Of a stretch of DNA of 37,378 nt, positions 10,185 through 19,255 are shown one piece after another. Where the stretch lies: assembly GCA_012396115.1 (NCBI GenBank), contig JAAXOU010000015.1, positions 1 to 37,378 of the forward strand, written 5' to 3'. The DNA is from Streptomyces somaliensis DSM 40738. Lineage in GTDB: Bacteria > Actinomycetota > Actinomycetes > Streptomycetales > Streptomycetaceae. Position 1 is the first letter of the stretch, and every line of letters begins with the position of its first letter. Both the position numbers and the translations under genes were made by a program. The notes under the pieces were generated by a model. It did no database searches, was not told the DNA's origin, and worked only from the letters and a program-made list of their open reading frames with translations.

Positions 10185-11195
10185 TCAGGCGTACGGTTCG
10201 CCCGGTACGACGACCTCGCCCGTGCTGCGGCCGCTCGCGTCGAGCAGCCAGCCCATCCGCTTGGCCGAGCGCAGCGACACGGCGCTGTCCACGAGGTTCA
10301 GCCAGGGCAGCCTGTCGCCGAGGAGGCGTTCGAGGCGCAGCAGGTCCGCGAGGGAACGGGTCCACACGATGAACATCATGTTGGTGTCCCCGGTGGTCGA
10401 CACGCACAGCCGGAGCTCCGGCAGGGTCTTCAGCGCCGCCACCGTGCGCTCGTGCTCGGATGCCGGGACGCGGGCCAGCCAGGTGCAGGAGATGGGCCAG
10501 TGCGACTGCACCTGCGCGACCTCGCAGCGGAAGGAGAGGAACCCCGAGTCGAGGAGCCGCGCCAGCTGCCGGCGCACCGTCGCCGGGTTGCGGCCCGCGA
10601 TCCTCGCCAGGTCCGCGGCCGTGCGCCGGCCGTCCTCGGCGAGCGCGTTGATGAGCGGCCAGGCGCCGGGCGGCGGTTCCGCCCGGGCGCCGGGCCCGGG
10701 CCGCCGGGCGGCGAGCCGCAGCAGGGCGGCCTGCTGCCGGTCGAGCGCGTCCAGCCGCCAGTCGCCGCCGTGCCGGTGCACCTCCTTCGCCAGGTGCGTC
10801 CGCTGCCGCCGCACGCCTTCCACCCGGGGCAGGTCGTCCAGTACGAAGGTGGTCAGCCCCGGGAGGTCCGGCGTGATGACGGTCAGCAGGAGGTCCCGCC
10901 CGCGCGCCGACTCCTCGATCGTGACGGCCCGGGGGTCCCGGCACAGCGCGCGCAGGACGGCGGGGCGCGCGCCGGCGGCGCAGTCCACCTCGACGAAGGC
11001 GACGACCACGTCCCGCGAGACGCCGGGGTGCGCGGTGACCCAGGCGAGGCCCTCCTCCCTCAGCCGCCGCCAGCGCGCGGCCAGGGTGGCGGGCGTCGAG
11101 CCGAGCACCCGGGCGGCCTCCGCCCAGCCGATCCGCGGGGCGATCTGGAGGGCGTTGATGAGCGCGAGGTCCTGCTCGTCGAGTCCTTCCGTCAC
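10185..11195 (-). CDS. Lrp/AsnC-family regulator, tandem two-unit form
   Basis: A 336-residue DNA-binding regulator about twice the length of a classic Lrp. The first unit begins at LDEQDLALINALQIAPRIGW, with HTH residues WAEAARVLGSTPATLAARW, and runs into an alpha/beta domain (VVVAFVEVDCAAGARPAV). The second HTH is near residue 175 (INALAEDGRRTAADLARIAG, NPATVRRQLARLL) and is followed by its own ligand domain (LCVSTTGDTNMMFIVWT). It is divergent from the amidohydrolase-MFS pair across a 129-base gap, so it most likely controls those genes in response to an amino acid or amide. The ATG at 11195 begins MTEGLDEQDL. Confidence 0.88.
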   Translation of the reverse strand: MTEGLDEQDLALINALQIAPRIGWAEAARVLGSTPATLAARWRRLREEGLAWVTAHPGVSRDVVVAFVEVDCAAGARPAVLRALCRDPRAVTIEESARGRDLLLTVITPDLPGLTTFVLDDLPRVEGVRRQRTHLAKEVHRHGGDWRLDALDRQQAALLRLAARRPGPGARAEPPPGAWPLINALAEDGRRTAADLARIAGRNPATVRRQLARLLDSGFLSFRCEVAQVQSHWPISCTWLARVPASEHERTVAALKTLPELRLCVSTTGDTNMMFIVWTRSLADLLRLERLLGDRLPWLNLVDSAVSLRSAKRMGWLLDASGRSTGEVVVPGEPYA

Positions 11196-11324
11196 GGATT
11201 CCCTGCTTCCGGTCGTCCCCCCGCACGAATCGAACGATATGTGCCGTGCATGTAATCACGCCCCCACACTGAACAACCACCCGACGACGACATGACCTGG
11301 ATCACAACCGGAGGTGTCTCCGAG

Positions 11325-12590
11325 ATGACCTTGCTGGAAGACGCGCACGCGATGGCCGGCGATCTCGCCGTACTGCGCCACGCGCTGCACGCCGAGCCGG
11401 AGATCGGGCTGGACCTGCCCCGTACTCAGGAGAAGGTGCTGGCCGCCCTGGAGGGCCTGCCCCTGGAGGTCAGCACCGGCACGGGGACGACCTCGGTGAC
11501 CGCGGTGCTCCGCGGCACCGCGCGGGCCGCCGGCGGGTCCGACGGCCCGGTCGTCCTGCTGCGCGGGGACATGGACGCCCTGCCGGTGCAGGAGGCCGTC
11601 GCGCTGCCCTACACCTCGCGGGTCGAGGGGGCCATGCACGCGTGCGGCCACGACCTGCACACCTCCATGCTCGTCGGCGCCGCCCGCCTGCTCGCGCAGC
11701 ACCGGGACCGGTTGCACGGCGACGTCGTGCTGATGTTCCAGCCCGGGGAGGAGGGGTGGGACGGCGCCGGCGTCATGCTCCGCGAGGGGGTCCTGCGGGC
11801 CGCGGGGAGGCCGGTGGACGCGGCGTTCGCCCTGCACGTCTTCTCCGCGCAGGTCCCGCAGGGGCACTTCGTCTCCCGGGCGGGCACCGTCATGTCCGCC
11901 TCGGACGACCTGTACGTCACGGTGCGCGGGGCGGGCGGCCACGGCTCGATGCCGTACCTGGCCAAGGACCCGGTGACCGCGATCAGCGCCATGGTGACCG
12001 CCCTGCAGACGATGGTGACCCGCGAGTTCGACGTCTTCGACCCCGTCGTGGTGACCGTCGGCTCGCTGCACGCCGGAACCCGCAACAACGTCATCCCGGA
12101 GACGGCGGCCTTCGAGGCCACGATCCGCACGTTCTCCCCGACGGCCCGCGAGCGCCTCGCCGAGTCCGTCCACCGGGTGCTGCGCGGGACCGCCGCGGCC
12201 CACGGCGTGGAGGTCGAGGTCGACTACCGGGCCGGCTATCCGCTGACCGTGGCCGACGCCGAGGAGACCGCGCGCGTCGCACGGACCGTCGGCGAGGTCT
12301 TCGGCCCCGAGCGCTACCACACCCTGGAGCACCCGCTCTGCGGCTCGGAGGACTTCTCCCGCGTGCTCGACGCGGTACCGGGGGGCTTCGTCGGCCTCGG
12401 CGCGGTTCCGGCCGACCTCGACCCGGCCCGCGCCCCCTCCAACCACTCCCCGCACGCCCGGTACGACGACGCCGTGCTCGCCGACGGCGCCGCCCTTTAC
12501 GCGGAACTCGCCCTGCGGCGGGCGGCGGACGGACCCCGCCCCTCCCTCCCCGGCACCGCAGCGACCCAGACAGGAGAGACCCATGGCTGA
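11325..12590 (+). CDS. M20-family amidohydrolase
   Basis: A 421-residue dinuclear metal amidohydrolase of the N-acyl-amino-acid/hippurate/IAA-amide hydrolase group, probably cytoplasmic. Visible motifs are LLRGDMDALPVQE, MHACGHDLHTSMLVGAARLL (Cys and His ligands), FQPGEEGWDGAGVML (catalytic/ligand Glu pair), the dimerisation domain with GAGGHGSMP and NNVIPETAAFEATIRTF, and the last ligand region PLCGSEDFSRVLD. The ATG at 11325 follows GGAGG by 10 bases. An upstream ATG at 11292 lacks such a site. The end overlaps the transporter start by 8 bases, so the pair is co-translated: the transporter probably imports the amide that this enzyme cleaves. Divergent from an Lrp-type regulator. Confidence 0.9.
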   Translation: MTLLEDAHAMAGDLAVLRHALHAEPEIGLDLPRTQEKVLAALEGLPLEVSTGTGTTSVTAVLRGTARAAGGSDGPVVLLRGDMDALPVQEAVALPYTSRVEGAMHACGHDLHTSMLVGAARLLAQHRDRLHGDVVLMFQPGEEGWDGAGVMLREGVLRAAGRPVDAAFALHVFSAQVPQGHFVSRAGTVMSASDDLYVTVRGAGGHGSMPYLAKDPVTAISAMVTALQTMVTREFDVFDPVVVTVGSLHAGTRNNVIPETAAFEATIRTFSPTARERLAESVHRVLRGTAAAHGVEVEVDYRAGYPLTVADAEETARVARTVGEVFGPERYHTLEHPLCGSEDFSRVLDAVPGGFVGLGAVPADLDPARAPSNHSPHARYDDAVLADGAALYAELALRRAADGPRPSLPGTAATQTGETHG

Positions 12591-13899
12591 GATCACCCAG
12601 ACCGTGGCCGAGACCGCGGCCGAACCGCGGCCCGCGGCCCGGGAGAACCGTTTCAGAACCGTCGTCGCCACCGGCGTCGGCAACGCGCTGGAGTGGTTCG
12701 ACTGGAACGCCTACGCGATCTTCGCGCCGTTCCTCGCCGCCCAGTTCTTCAGCAAGACCGACGGGCTGTCGGCGATCCTGGCCACCCTCGCGGTCTTCGC
12801 GGTCGGCTTCGCCGCGCGCCCCCTCGGCGGCTTCCTCTTCGGCTGGGTCGCCGACCGCAAGGGCCGCCGCTTCGCCATGGCCCTGTCGGTGGGCGGCGCC
12901 GCGGCCGGCAGCCTCCTCATCGGCGTCGCGCCCACCTACGGCACGGTGGGCGCGGCGGCCTCGCTCGTCCTGGTGGCCGCCCGGCTCATCCAGGGGCTCG
13001 CGCACGGCGGCGAGCTCCCCTCGGCGCAGACGTACGTCGCCGAGACGGCCCCCTCCGAGCGGCGCGGGCTGTGGTCCAGCCTCATCTACGTCTCCGGCAC
13101 CCTGGGCGTCATGGCCGCCACGGCGCTCGCCGCCGTGCTGACCTCGCTGCTGGCGCCGGAGCAGATGAACGCCTGGGGCTGGCGCGTGCCCTTCCTCCTC
13201 GGCGGCCTCTTCGGCCTCTACGCCCTGGTGATGCGGCGGCGGATGCCCGAGACGGAGGTCTTCGAGAAGTCCACCGACCCGGCCGCGCGCTCCGACCGGC
13301 CGAGGATGTGGCCGGCCATCGTGGCCCACCGCAAGCAGGCCCTCCAGATCGTCGGCGTGACCGCCGGCCTCACCGTCGCCTACTACGCCTGGGCGGTCTA
13401 CGCCCCGCAGTACGCCATCAGCAGCCGCGGCCTCGACCCGGCCGGCGCCCTGTGGGCCGGACTCGCCGCCAACGTGGTCTTCCTGGTGGCCCTGCCCGCG
13501 TGGGGCGCCCTGTCGGACCGCATCGGCCGCAAGCCCGTGCTGCTCATCAGCAGCCTGGGCATGACGGCGGTGATCTACCCCCTGAACACCTTCATCGGCC
13601 CGCACGCCTGGCAGCTCGCCGTGGCCATGGCCGTCGCCATGATCTTCATCGCGGCCTCGGCGTCGATCGCCCCCGCGGTCTACGCGGAGATCTTCCCCAC
13701 CCACATCCGCACCGTCGGCGTCGCGGTGCCCTACGCCCTGTGCGTCGCCACCTTCGGTGGGACCGCGCCCTACATGCAGACCTGGATGGGCGCCGAGTTC
13801 GGTGAGGCGTACTTCACGGGGTACGTCGCCGTCCTCCTGCTGATCTCGTCCGCGGTGGTCGCCTCGGTCCCCGAGACCCGTGGCCGCGCCCTGCAGTGA
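12583..13899 (+). CDS. MFS transporter, metabolite:H+ symporter (MHS) type
   Basis: A 438-residue, 12-helix major-facilitator protein of the ProP/ShiA/KgtP-like MHS subfamily. It opens with the subfamily signature GVGNALEWFDWNAYAIFAPF. The MFS loop 2-3 motif is GWVADRKGRRFAM and the loop 8-9 copy is GALSDRIGRKPVL. The end (SSAVVASVPETRGRAL) is complete. Such carriers take up small organic acids, amino acids or betaines with protons. The ATG overlaps the end of the amidohydrolase, so its substrate is probably the amide or conjugate hydrolysed by that enzyme. Substrate not readable from sequence. Confidence 0.88.
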   Translation: MAEITQTVAETAAEPRPAARENRFRTVVATGVGNALEWFDWNAYAIFAPFLAAQFFSKTDGLSAILATLAVFAVGFAARPLGGFLFGWVADRKGRRFAMALSVGGAAAGSLLIGVAPTYGTVGAAASLVLVAARLIQGLAHGGELPSAQTYVAETAPSERRGLWSSLIYVSGTLGVMAATALAAVLTSLLAPEQMNAWGWRVPFLLGGLFGLYALVMRRRMPETEVFEKSTDPAARSDRPRMWPAIVAHRKQALQIVGVTAGLTVAYYAWAVYAPQYAISSRGLDPAGALWAGLAANVVFLVALPAWGALSDRIGRKPVLLISSLGMTAVIYPLNTFIGPHAWQLAVAMAVAMIFIAASASIAPAVYAEIFPTHIRTVGVAVPYALCVATFGGTAPYMQTWMGAEFGEAYFTGYVAVLLLISSAVVASVPETRGRALQ

Positions 13900-14144
13900 C
13901 CCCGCCGCCGCGACCGGGCGGGCCCGCCCACCGGGGGCGGGGCGCGGCCGGGGGCGCCGTCCCGTCGCCTCGGTCACCGGGAGGAAAGGCAGGGCGCAGG
14001 AGGCGACAGGACTGGGCCCATCGGGGCAATCCGGGCGGCGGGCGGGACGCGGACGCGATCCGGGGTATCCGTGGAGGGGCGGCACCGGCTCGGCGGGCTC
14101 CTTGAGGGAGCGTCACCCGCACGGGTCAACCCGGCAAGAAATTC

Positions 14145-14160
14145 ATCTCATATGTGAGAT
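14145..14160 (+). promoter_or_regulatory. Palindromic operator before the XRE-MurA gene
   Basis: ATCTCATATGTGAGAT has perfect 6-bp arms around TATG and ends 11 bases before the ATG. The gene behind it encodes its own Cro/C1-type HTH, so self-regulation is likely. No Shine-Dalgarno sequence lies between palindrome and ATG, which would fit a leaderless or very short-leader transcript starting inside or next to the operator. Confidence 0.6.
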
Positions 14161-14171
14161 AGCCTCCCGCC

Positions 14172-15701
14172 ATGGCAGACGACTACCTCGTACGCATCGG
14201 CAGGCTCATCCGCGACGCCCGGCAGCATCGGGGCTGGACGCAGACGCAACTCGCCACAGCACTGGCCACCAGTCAGAGCGCCGTGAACCGCATCGAACGC
14301 GGCAATCAGAACATCAGCCTTGAGATGATCGCCCGCATCGGTGAGGCACTCGACAGCGAGATCGTGTCACTGGGCTACGCGGGGCCCATGCACCTGCGGG
14401 TGGTCGGAGGCCGCCGCCTGTCCGGCGCGATCGACGTCAAGACGAGCAAGAACGCGTGCGTGGCGCTGCTGTGCGCCTCGCTGCTGAACAAGGGCCGCAC
14501 CGTCCTGCGCCGGGTCGCGCGCATCGAGGAGGTCTACCGGCTCCTGGAGGTCCTCAGCTCCATCGGCGTCCGCGCCCGCTGGATCAACGACGGCAGGGAC
14601 CTGGAGATCGTGCCGCCGGCCGAACTGGACATGGAGGCCATCGACGCGGACGCGGCCCGCCGCACCCGCTCCATCATCATGTTCCTCGGGCCGCTGCTGC
14701 ACCGGCTGCGCTCCTTCAAACTGCCCTACGCCGGCGGCTGCGACCTCGGGACGCGCACCGTCGAGCCGCACATGATCGCCCTGCGCCGCTTCGGCCTCGA
14801 CATCACCGCCACCGAGGGGCTGTACCACGCCGAGATCGACCCGTCGGTCGCGCCGGACCGCCCGATCGTCCTGACCGAACGCGGCGACACCGTCACCGAG
14901 AACGCGCTCCTGGCGGCCGCCCGCCACGACGGCACCACCGTCATCCGCAACGCCTCCTCCAACTACATGGTCCAGGACCTGTGCTTCTTCCTGGAGGCCC
15001 TCGGCGTGCGCGTGGAGGGCGTCGGCACGACGACGCTCACCGTGCACGGCGTCCCCCACATCGACGTGGACGTCGACTACTCGCCGTCCGAGGACCCGGT
15101 CGAGGCGATGAGCCTGCTGGCCGCCGCGGTCGTCACCGAGTCGGAGCTGACGATCCGCCGGGTGCCCATCGAGTTCCTGGAGATCGAGCTGGCGGTCCTG
15201 GAGGAGATGGGCCTCGATCACGACCGCTCCACCGAGTACACCGCGGACAACGGCCGTACGCGCCTGACGGACCTGACCGTGCGCCCCTCCAAGCTGGAGG
15301 CGCCCATCGACAAGATCCACCCCATGCCGTTCCCCGGCCTGAACATCGACAACGTGCCCTTCTTCGCGGCCATCGCCGCGTCCGCCCAGGGCAAGACCCT
15401 CATCCACGACTGGGTCTACGACAACCGCGCCATCTACCTGACCGACCTCAACCGGCTCGGCGGGCGCCTCCAGCTCCTCGACCCGCACCGCGTCCTCGTC
15501 GAGGGCCCGACCCGCTGGCGCGCCGCCGAGATGATGTGCCCGCCGGCCCTGCGCCCCGCGGTGGTCGTCCTCCTGGCCATGATGGCCGCCGAGGGCACCT
15601 CCGTCCTGCGCAACGTGTACGTCATCAACCGCGGTTACGAGGAACTCGCCGAACGCCTCAACTCGGTGGGCGCCCAGATCGAGACCTTCCGCGACATCTG
15701 A
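14172..15701 (+). CDS. XRE DNA-binding domain fused to MurA-like enolpyruvyl transferase
   Basis: A 509-residue two-part protein. Residues 6-61 are a Cro/C1-type HTH (IGRLIRDARQHRGWTQTQLA, TSQSAVNRIERGNQNIS). From about residue 74 it is an EPSP-synthase/MurA fold, which in MurA adds enolpyruvate from PEP to UDP-GlcNAc for peptidoglycan synthesis. The key residues are kept: Lys-Asn 93-94 (SKNACVALL), the PEP-attacked cysteine Cys190 in GGCDLGTRTVEPH with Arg195, and Arg487 in NRGYEE. The region of the catalytic Asp is altered (PFPGLNIDN, Asp393, instead of PAFPTDMQ). A diverged MurA2 that senses or modifies UDP-GlcNAc and regulates DNA is possible. From memory, S. coelicolor has a similar gene beside its aconitase gene. 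Confidence 0.88.
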   Translation: MADDYLVRIGRLIRDARQHRGWTQTQLATALATSQSAVNRIERGNQNISLEMIARIGEALDSEIVSLGYAGPMHLRVVGGRRLSGAIDVKTSKNACVALLCASLLNKGRTVLRRVARIEEVYRLLEVLSSIGVRARWINDGRDLEIVPPAELDMEAIDADAARRTRSIIMFLGPLLHRLRSFKLPYAGGCDLGTRTVEPHMIALRRFGLDITATEGLYHAEIDPSVAPDRPIVLTERGDTVTENALLAAARHDGTTVIRNASSNYMVQDLCFFLEALGVRVEGVGTTTLTVHGVPHIDVDVDYSPSEDPVEAMSLLAAAVVTESELTIRRVPIEFLEIELAVLEEMGLDHDRSTEYTADNGRTRLTDLTVRPSKLEAPIDKIHPMPFPGLNIDNVPFFAAIAASAQGKTLIHDWVYDNRAIYLTDLNRLGGRLQLLDPHRVLVEGPTRWRAAEMMCPPALRPAVVVLLAMMAAEGTSVLRNVYVINRGYEELAERLNSVGAQIETFRDI

Positions 15702-15718
15702 GGATCCCCCGAAAAGAC

Positions 15719-15774
15719 GCCGCCCCTCCCCTGCCGGCCCGGGTGGACACCGGTCCGGCAGGGGGCGCGGCGGC
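15719..15774. terminator. Hairpin between convergent genes
   Basis: CCCCTGCCGG (15728-15737) pairs perfectly with CCGGCAGGGG (15755-15764). The flanks GCCGCC and GGCGGC (15719-15774) extend the stem imperfectly. It begins 18 bases past the XRE-MurA stop. The aminotransferase that ends the minus-strand operon stops at 15931, so the hairpin may serve both directions. Confidence 0.75.
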
Positions 15775-15930
15775 GCTTTCGGGACCTTCCCGGGGCGGCC
15801 GGCCCGCCTTGAGGACGCCTACGGACCGGCCGGAGAACCCGGCCCGCGAAGGTGGACCGTCCCGCAAGACCGGGGCCGGCTCCGGCCGTTGAGGGCCACG
15901 CCCTCCGCCCCTGTGCACGGCTCCGTGCAG

Positions 15931-17124
15931 TCAGCGGGCCGCGACCAGGCGGGCAACCGCCTCGCGCAGCACTTCCTCACGTTTGCAGAAGGCGAACCGC
16001 ACGAGATGCCGTGGGGCTCCGTTCCCCTGGTGGAAAGCCGATGAGGGGACGGCCACCACACCGGCCCGGCCGGGGAGCTCCCGGCAGAACCGCACGGCGT
16101 CCGGCGCCCCCCAGGACCGAACGTCCGCCTGGACGAAGTAGCCGCCCTCGGCTCGCCAGGTCCGCAGGCCGGCCTGCTCCAGTCCCTCGCGGAGGAGGTC
16201 CCTCCGACGCTGGAGGGAGCGGTTCAGGTCCTGGATCCAGGCGTCGCACTCCCCCGAGGACAGGACCCAGGCGACAGCGCTCTGGAAGGGGGTGCCCGAA
16301 CCGAAGGTCAGGTACTGCTTGGCGGCGAGCAGCGGAGTGGTCAGGTGCCGCGGTCCGCAGGCCCAGCCGACCTTCCAGCCCGTGACGCTGAACGTCTTGC
16401 CGACCGAGGAGATCACCAGGGTGCGCTCGCCCATCCCCGGCAGTGCGGCGATCGTCGTGTGGGCGAGACCGTCGTAGGCGAGGTGCTCGTAGACCTCGTC
16501 GGTGACGACGGTCAGGTCGAAGTCACGGCAGACCTCGGCGACCTCGGCGAGCTCCGCGGGGGTGAAGACCTTGCCCGTCGGATTGTGCGGGGAGTTGAGC
16601 AGGAGGACCCGTGCCCTGGGCGATGCCGCCGCGACACGCAGTGCGTCGACGTCGAGAACGAACCCGTCGTCGTGCGGGGTCAGCGGTACGGGGACGAGGT
16701 CGGCCCCGGCCAGGTCGGCGACCGCCGAGTAGGAGTCGTAGCACGGGTTGAAGGTGATGAGTTCGTCTCCGGGGTCGCAGAAGGCGAGTACGGCGGCGGC
16801 GATCGCCTCGGTGGCTCCCGTCGTGATCACCACCTCCCCGTCGTCCGGCCGGTAGCGGGGGCCGTGTCCGTGGCGCGTCCGGTGTTCGGCGACGGCTGCG
16901 CGCAGTTCCGCCAGTCCGGCGGCGGGCGGGTACTGGTTGCGTCCGTCGGCGATGGCTTCCGCGGCGGACTGCAGGAGTGCGCCGGGACCGTCGGTGTCCG
17001 GAAAGCCCTGGCCGAGGTTGATGGCACCGGTGCGCTGGGCGAGCTCCGTCATCTCGCTGAAGACGGACGGGCGGAAGTCGCGCACCCGGGACGCGGGGGC
17101 CCAGTCGCGCGGCTGTTCCCTCAT
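15931..17124 (-). CDS. PLP aminotransferase, fold type I (class I/II)
   Basis: A 397-residue aminotransferase of the kynurenine/methionine/glutamine-transaminase-like branch of class I/II. The PLP lysine is in SSVGKTFSVTGWKVGW. The Asp that touches the pyridine nitrogen and its partner Tyr are in VVTDEVYEHL, the Asn in LNSPHNPTGKVFTP, and the C-terminal Arg in HLVRFAFCK. Length is normal. The ATG at 17124 shares ATGA with the stop of the nitroreductase gene, so it is the last gene of the operon and is translationally coupled. It would swap an amino group between a 2-oxo acid and an amino acid, either making the pathway's unusual amino acid or supplying a 2-oxo acid. Longer upstream starts would run inside the nitroreductase gene and are rejected. 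Confidence 0.9.
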   Translation of the reverse strand: MREQPRDWAPASRVRDFRPSVFSEMTELAQRTGAINLGQGFPDTDGPGALLQSAAEAIADGRNQYPPAAGLAELRAAVAEHRTRHGHGPRYRPDDGEVVITTGATEAIAAAVLAFCDPGDELITFNPCYDSYSAVADLAGADLVPVPLTPHDDGFVLDVDALRVAAASPRARVLLLNSPHNPTGKVFTPAELAEVAEVCRDFDLTVVTDEVYEHLAYDGLAHTTIAALPGMGERTLVISSVGKTFSVTGWKVGWACGPRHLTTPLLAAKQYLTFGSGTPFQSAVAWVLSSGECDAWIQDLNRSLQRRRDLLREGLEQAGLRTWRAEGGYFVQADVRSWGAPDAVRFCRELPGRAGVVAVPSSAFHQGNGAPRHLVRFAFCKREEVLREAVARLVAAR

Positions 17125-17747
17125 CGGGCGGCCCCCGAGGAGTCGGCCGTCGTGCTCGACGCCCGGCTCAGGGAGGTCACCCTGGTGCGCACGTCGAACA
17201 ACTGGCGGGGAGGGATTCTCGCGTCGGGGCTCGGGGTGCCCACGTACAGCCAGCCGAGCAGGCGTTCCAGGGCGGTCACCCCGACGCAGTCCCGCACCCA
17301 CGGGGAGTCGACGTTCCCGGTGCGCCAGATGGATCCCCAGCCTCGGCTGTGCAGGAGCAGATGCAGGGTGTGCACCATGGAGGCGGTGGCGGCGAGCTGC
17401 TCCCACTCCGGCACTTTGGAGTGGTCCAGTCGGGGGCGGAACACGATGGACACCAGCAAGGGCGCCCTCAACGGCTTGAGCCGCGCGCGTTCGGCCTTGC
17501 CGGGGTCGCCGGCCGACCGGCCGAGGGCCTCTCCCAGGCACCGGCGCTCCTCACCGCGGATCGTCACCAGCCGCCAGGGTCTGAGCGACCCGTGGTCCGG
17601 GGCGGTGGACGCGGCCTGGACCAGTTCCACCATCTCGTCGTCACTCGGCGCGGGATCGTTCAGCCGGGTCACACTGCGTCGGGTCAGCACCGCTTCCGTC
17701 ACTTCCACCTGTCGCCCCCTCGTATCGGCTACTGGTCGCTCGCTCAT
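17121..17747 (-). CDS. Nitroreductase-family flavoprotein, YdjA-like
   Basis: A 208-residue FMN-dependent oxidoreductase of the nitroreductase fold, close in motif to the YdjA subgroup. The FMN-binding start RRSVTRLNDPAPSDDEMVEL and the subgroup signature APDHGSLRPWRLVTI are clear, and the C-terminal glycine-rich part is WGSIWRTGN ... GWLYVGTPS. It normally works as a homodimer using NAD(P)H. In this operon it could reduce a C=C or N-O bond made by the enzymes upstream, for example after a dehydration, but that is inference. Both ends overlap neighbours by 4 bases (ATGA), so it is firmly part of the operon. The Ser/Thr-rich tail is unusual. Confidence 0.85.
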   Translation of the reverse strand: MSERPVADTRGRQVEVTEAVLTRRSVTRLNDPAPSDDEMVELVQAASTAPDHGSLRPWRLVTIRGEERRCLGEALGRSAGDPGKAERARLKPLRAPLLVSIVFRPRLDHSKVPEWEQLAATASMVHTLHLLLHSRGWGSIWRTGNVDSPWVRDCVGVTALERLLGWLYVGTPSPDARIPPRQLFDVRTRVTSLSRASSTTADSSGAAR

Positions 17748-19255
17748 TCAGGACGCGGCTCGTCGCCGCCGGCCGCCGAACGCGCCGACATCGGCCACAG
17801 GTCCCGTGTGGGCCCCTGGCGCGGTATGTCCTCGATCGCACGGGCCGTCGGTCCGGGCGCGTCCGCCACCAGCAGCAGGTCGGCGAGGTCCGCGAAGCCG
17901 GCGCGGAAGTGGTTGACGGACTTGACGCCGATGATCCGGCAGCGTTCGGGCACGACCCCGTGAAGGCGGATGATCTCGGGGTCGAGTACCTGTCGGCGCT
18001 CGGAGGCGACGATCACCTCGGTGTTCCCCACGGTGATCCGGGCACAGCGACCGAACTCCGTGGTCTTGCCCCGCCGCATCGCGGTCTGGACGGTCCTCCC
18101 GTCCGTGAGGGCGCGCACCGTCCCCACCGCCTCGACCGGCGGGCCACTGGCCCAGCCGTGCCGTCCGCCCAACCGGAAGCGAGCCGTCGCGCCGACACCC
18201 GCCGCCACCGCCGCGGCAACGGACTCGGGGTCCCACAGCGTGGCGAGGCACGTGGGCTCGGGCACGTCCAGCAGGGCCCGCAACAGGTGGGTGCTGTCAC
18301 CCGTGGCACCGCACCCCGGGTTGTCGCTGCCGTCGCCGATGACGACGGTGGTCGCGTCCGCCGCCAGAGCCCGGCGCACGGCTTCCCGCGGGTCGGTCAG
18401 CACGCTGCGGAACCGTTCACGGTGCGCTTCCAGCCAACGCGCCACCTCGTCACCGCAGCTCTCGGCCAGGGCCGGGTCCCCGTCGGCGACGGTGACCACG
18501 CTGGTGGCGGCCTGGTCGGTGTCGGCGTAGGGAAAGCCGTGGAAGACGGTGCAGGCCAGGATGCCGGGCCGACTCTCGACCTCCTTGACCGTTTCCATCA
18601 ACTCGCGTGCCGGAGCGCCCCGCGTCGTCGGGGACGGCGGCAGCAGCATGGCCAGTCTCCGCCGGTGCGCCGTGGGGCGTACCGTCCCACGGGCCGTTGA
18701 GAAGGCGAGATCCGCCGCGAGTCGTGCCCTCTCGGCGCAGTCGGTGTGCGGGTAGAGGTGGTACCCGCACACCACGTCGGCCAGGCCGAGGAGTTCGGAG
18801 GGGACGTTGGCGTGGAGATCCATGGTGACGGCTACGACCGCCTCGGGCAGAAGTCTCCGCACCGCACGCAGCACCGCCACGTCCAGCGAGCGGTCCGGCG
18901 CTATCACGCCTGCCCCGTGCAGGTCGAGCAGGACGACGTCGCACTGCCCGGCACCCCGTAGTTCCGATGCGAACCGCCCTTCCAGGACGCGGTAGGCGTC
19001 CTCGCCCATCGCCGCCCCGGGCTCGGCCCGGGCGTGGAAGGCCGGGCGAACCGCGACTCCCGCGGTGGAGCACGCCCGCAGGTAGCCGCCGACGACCGTG
19101 GCGGTGCCGGTGAACTCCCTGAGCAGGTCGTTCCCGGCGTGGCAGGAGAAGGCGGACGCCGTGGCCGTACCCAGGTACTCGACCATGAAGGTGCTCGACT
19201 CGTGCACCAGGCCGGCCACCGCCACCCGCAGGGCCCCCGTGTCACCGGCGTTCAC
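17744..19255 (-). CDS. M81 family metallopeptidase (MlrC-like)
   Basis: A 503-residue protein of the M81/MlrC family (N-terminal DUF1485 plus C-terminal MlrC domain). Family motifs are VAGLVHESSTFM, VVLLDLHGAGV, VTMDLHANVP, CGYHLYPHTD and, in the second half, VIGDGSDNPGCGATGDSTHL and GVKSVNHFRAGF. The Asp/His pairs are likely zinc ligands. MlrC of microcystin degraders cleaves linear peptides, but most members are in small-molecule clusters or catabolic operons and their true reactions are unknown. Here it follows RraA with a GTGA overlap and precedes the nitroreductase with an ATGA overlap. It could remove an amino-acid protecting group or hydrolyse an amide in the pathway. Complete length. 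Confidence 0.88.
   Translation of the reverse strand: MNAGDTGALRVAVAGLVHESSTFMVEYLGTATASAFSCHAGNDLLREFTGTATVVGGYLRACSTAGVAVRPAFHARAEPGAAMGEDAYRVLEGRFASELRGAGQCDVVLLDLHGAGVIAPDRSLDVAVLRAVRRLLPEAVVAVTMDLHANVPSELLGLADVVCGYHLYPHTDCAERARLAADLAFSTARGTVRPTAHRRRLAMLLPPSPTTRGAPARELMETVKEVESRPGILACTVFHGFPYADTDQAATSVVTVADGDPALAESCGDEVARWLEAHRERFRSVLTDPREAVRRALAADATTVVIGDGSDNPGCGATGDSTHLLRALLDVPEPTCLATLWDPESVAAAVAAGVGATARFRLGGRHGWASGPPVEAVGTVRALTDGRTVQTAMRRGKTTEFGRCARITVGNTEVIVASERRQVLDPEIIRLHGVVPERCRIIGVKSVNHFRAGFADLADLLLVADAPGPTARAIEDIPRQGPTRDLWPMSARSAAGGDEPRPE

Noticed and set aside
11196-11324. A palindromic Lrp operator around GATATGTGCCGTGCATGTAA
   Set aside because: The halves are not inverted copies of each other on closer reading, so I cannot support a site.
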